Part shown: positions 26,891 through 29,319 of the stretch, one piece after another
How the letters are laid out: each line of letters starts with the position of its first letter
Position numbering within the stretch: the stretch's first letter is position 1
From: Gnomoniopsis sp. IMI 355080
Taxonomy: Eukaryota > Ascomycota > Sordariomycetes > Diaporthales > Gnomoniaceae
DNA length: 29,319 bases
Assembly: GCA_027946555.1 (NCBI GenBank)
Contig: JAPEVC010000325.1
Coordinates: 1-29,319 of the forward strand
Reading direction: 5' to 3'
Program-made: the position numbers and the translations under genes
The notes under the pieces: model-generated
Seen by the model: only the letters and a program-made list of their open reading frames with translations
What the model was told of the DNA's origin: nothing
Database searches by the model: none

Positions 26891-29319
26891 GTAATTCCTA
26901 TATATTTTCGCTATATCTATATCCTTTCTACTTAATAAGATATTCCGTATTATTTTTATAAGAGTCGATGATTCGTTCGACTTTATATTCTAGTTTATAA
27001 TCTTCTAATATCGTGTTAGTATCTAACCTAGCCCTGGCTAATGCTGGTTCGAGAAGTGAAATATGGAAAATAGGGTGTATCCTTATTATCGGAGGTAATA
27101 ATAGTTTATAGCTGACTTCTAAGAGTTTTCGTGAAATTTTGAATAATCTGATTTTCTTATAATTAAGCTTATCGCTGGGTCGCTTAGTTTTAATATTATA
27201 TTAAAGAAGGTAGACTTTATCTCCCTCCTTAAGGATTAGTCCTTTAATCCTTTTGCGATTCGTATACTTAGCTATTCATTGCTATATAAAGAGAAGATAT
27301 TGCTGAATTTCATCCTAGATTTCCTTGATTTGCTATATTTTCTTAGTTGCTATTAAGGCTTCGGGCCCTATAATTTCCTTATAATAAGCCTATAGCTTAT
27401 ATCCGTAATTTATAAAGAAAGGTGATTATTCCGTTATAGATATACATATATTGTTATATACGAACTATACTAATAGTAGGAGTTTAACCTAGTTATCCTA
27501 CGGGTAGTTAAGGTAGAATCGAAGGTATTATTCTATAATCTAGTTAATTCTTTCTATTTATCTATCCGTCTATAGGTAGTATAAGGTATTTATTTTCTAC
27601 TTTAAGCCTAATTATTATATAAGTAATATCTAAAACTTAGAAGTAAAGAGCTTATCTCTATTACTAATAATTTCTTTTAATATTCCGTAATTACTTAGGA
27701 TTCGTTATAGGAAGATATATATAAGTTCTTCCGCTATACTAGCCTCTTTATAGGGGATAAAGTATATATACTTTATTAGTCTATAAACCACTATTAAGAT
27801 ATTATCGAAGACTGCCTTAGTTAAGGGTTCTTATAATAGGGGTAGCTTAATAATAAAGTCTAGGCTAATTAATTCCTAAGCAGCGCTAGGTATTAATAGA
27901 GGTTTTAATAATCCGTAAGGCTTATATTATTCTATCTTATTATATCTATATTCGTTATAGTTCTTAATAAATACTTCGACTCGTCTCTTAAAGTTTGGCG
28001 GATTCTATATCTTCCTAATACAATAATATATTGCCATATTTCCTTAATAACTATACGCCGGTATACTATAGATTTCTATAAAAAAGTCGTCTTATTTATC
28101 CTTTATTATTATAAACGGGTTCCTCTTAATAGGTTCGATATATCGAGTGGCATCTAGTTCTCTTTTCTTATAAATAAGATTCCCTTCCGCGTCTTATATA
28201 AAGATCGTTTATCCTTCTAAAGGCGTGCTGATTTCATAATCAGGCCGTCTGCTAAGAGCGTCTGCTCTGCTATTCTCTAATCCTTTTCGGTAGATGATTT
28301 TGCCTATCTAACCTATCGTCGGTTAAGAACCTTAGTTATAGTAAACTATATTAAGTTCTTATAGTTAATATATACTATAATCGGGTATAGTGATCCGATA
28401 AGGTAGTATTTCCATTCTTTATAAGCTCTAACGATTATTATAAGTTCCTTATTATAAATAGGGTAGTTAAGTTCTAGTCTATTCAGCTTCTATAAGAAGT
28501 TATTAATAAATCGTAGGCGTCCTTATTTATCTCATTATCCTAGCTATCTGCCTAATATAAAGTCTAAGGCATTAATCTCTATCTCGAAAGGTTCTATAGG
28601 GTCTGCTTCCTATAATATTAATTCTTCTATAAACTTCTTCTTTAAGTCTTTAAAGGCTTTATCTGCTGCTTCGCTCTATTCGAAGGCTTTATCTTTCTTA
28701 ATAAGTTCCGTGAGTATAGTAGCAACGCCGCTATAGTTTCGTATATATTATCGGTAGAAGTTAATATAACCTAAGAATACTTTAACATCCTTAATATTTT
28801 TAGGTATAGGCTAATTGAGAATAGCCTAAATCTTATTCTATTATATCCTGATTTATCTAAGGGTAATAATATATCCGAGGTAGTCGACTTCTTATATATA
28901 TTAGAAGCTTTTTACTAATTTAACTAGGAGTTTTATATCCTAAAGCTTCTATAAGACTTTCCTAATATATTCCTTATAAAGTTCGAGAGTCGGAGAGTAA
29001 ATAAGGATATTATTAAGATAGGCGATAATAAAGATATCAAGGTATTTATAGAGGATTTAATTAATTATTTCCTAGAATAATGCTAGTATATTAGTAAGCC
29101 CTATAGGCATCACCTAGTATTCGTAATATCTATAGCGAGTCCTAAAAGCTATTTTCCATTCTTCGCCTTCCTTAATCCTAATAAGGTTATAGGCTCCTTT
29201 AAGGTCTATAGCTATAAACTATTTTATTCCTTAAAGTCTATTTCGAAATTCCTTAATTAAGGGTAGAGGGTACCGATTCTTAATTATAATATTATTAAGC
29301 TATCGGTAGTTTATATAAA
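26845..29319 (-). pseudogene. pol of the third chromovirus, partial (RT to chromodomain), broken by RIP
   Basis: Reading leftwards: RT with AIDLKGAYNLIRIKEGEEWK near 29,150-29,215 and the catalytic motif YLNNILIYSP at 28,991-29,020, where both Asp have become Asn. RNase H (VDYLGYI, FLGYINFYR, ELNYPIYNKELI) ends in the intact NSRADALSRRPDYEISTP near 28,220-28,280. Integrase has SLDFIIKLP near 27,850, EIISNRDKLFTSKF near 27,640-27,690 and a GPY/F segment (IRIHPIFHISLLEP) near 27,050-27,100. A chromodomain start (YLIK, KGY) lies at about 26,845-26,942. The frame changes near 28,300: RT/RNase H and integrase are in different phases, and the stretch before YRKG is shorter than in relatives, so a small deletion is likely. 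Non-functional. Confidence 0.85.

Larger units (their letters stand above)
25636..29319 (-). mobile_element. Third Ty3/Gypsy chromovirus, RIP-degraded, cut by the window end
   Basis: A minus-strand element whose 3' part is in the window: a probable 3' LTR (about 25,636-25,829), an opposite-strand spliced gene (26,181-26,890), then pol read leftwards from 29,319 (RT, RNase H, integrase, chromodomain ending near 26,845). Gag and the 5' LTR would lie beyond 29,319. It abuts the outer element where that element's integrase reading stops, so it most likely inserted there; proof needs the far end. It differs in sequence from the inner element. Confidence 0.82.

Noticed and set aside
12260..29319. 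CRISPR arrays, integrons or bacterial origins as an explanation for repeats
   Set aside because: Repeats are LTRs and simple sequences in eukaryotic, spliced and RIP-altered DNA; no regular spacer structure is present.

Overview
The window looks like a chromosome segment of a filamentous ascomycete (Pezizomycotina). The evidence is a short intron with a GTAATC donor and CTGAC branch site, an Och1-like GT32 mannosyltransferase, an acyltransferase-3 membrane protein, a MYND protein, and a long tract carrying the signature of repeat-induced point mutation (RIP). Species cannot be set from the sequence alone.

Positions 1 to about 12,200 are ordinary, gene-sparse, base-balanced DNA with three supported genes: an integral-membrane acyltransferase 3 protein (679-2451, minus), a type II membrane GT32 glycosyltransferase (5318-6940, plus), and a two-exon MYND zinc-finger protein (8529-10305, minus; intron 10161-10230). 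The gaps between them hold no gene I can support.

From about 12,260 to the end the sequence changes abruptly. CpA and TpG almost vanish, TpA is everywhere, and frames are littered with TAG/TAA where CAG/CAA would be expected. Reading through those stops reveals three nested Ty3/Gypsy retrotransposons. (1) An outer plus-strand element starts at about 12,201, with gag at about 12,965-14,917 and pol from about 14,905 to 18,358, resuming at 25,148-25,635. (2) An inner minus-strand chromovirus lies at 18,359-25,142, complete with two 215-bp LTRs (TGTTA...TAACA ends) and a 5-bp target duplication GCCGC. Removing it and one GCCGC restores the outer pol frame. (3) A third minus-strand chromovirus (about 25,636 to beyond 29,319) appears to interrupt the outer integrase and runs off the window.

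The most interesting content is inside these elements. The inner element has gag and pol in a -1 relation at an A AAA AAC heptamer, followed 5 nt later by a perfect 8-bp stem and a possible pseudoknot, which is a textbook -1 frameshift signal. Both chromoviruses carry, between the integrase/chromodomain end of pol and the 3' LTR, a spliced gene on the opposite strand. The one in the third element shows C/Y residues in the exact spacing of a fungal Zn2Cys6 cluster followed by a charged coiled-coil-like region. RIP explains the catalytic losses: the RT motif YLDD reads YLDN in the inner element and YLNN in the third.
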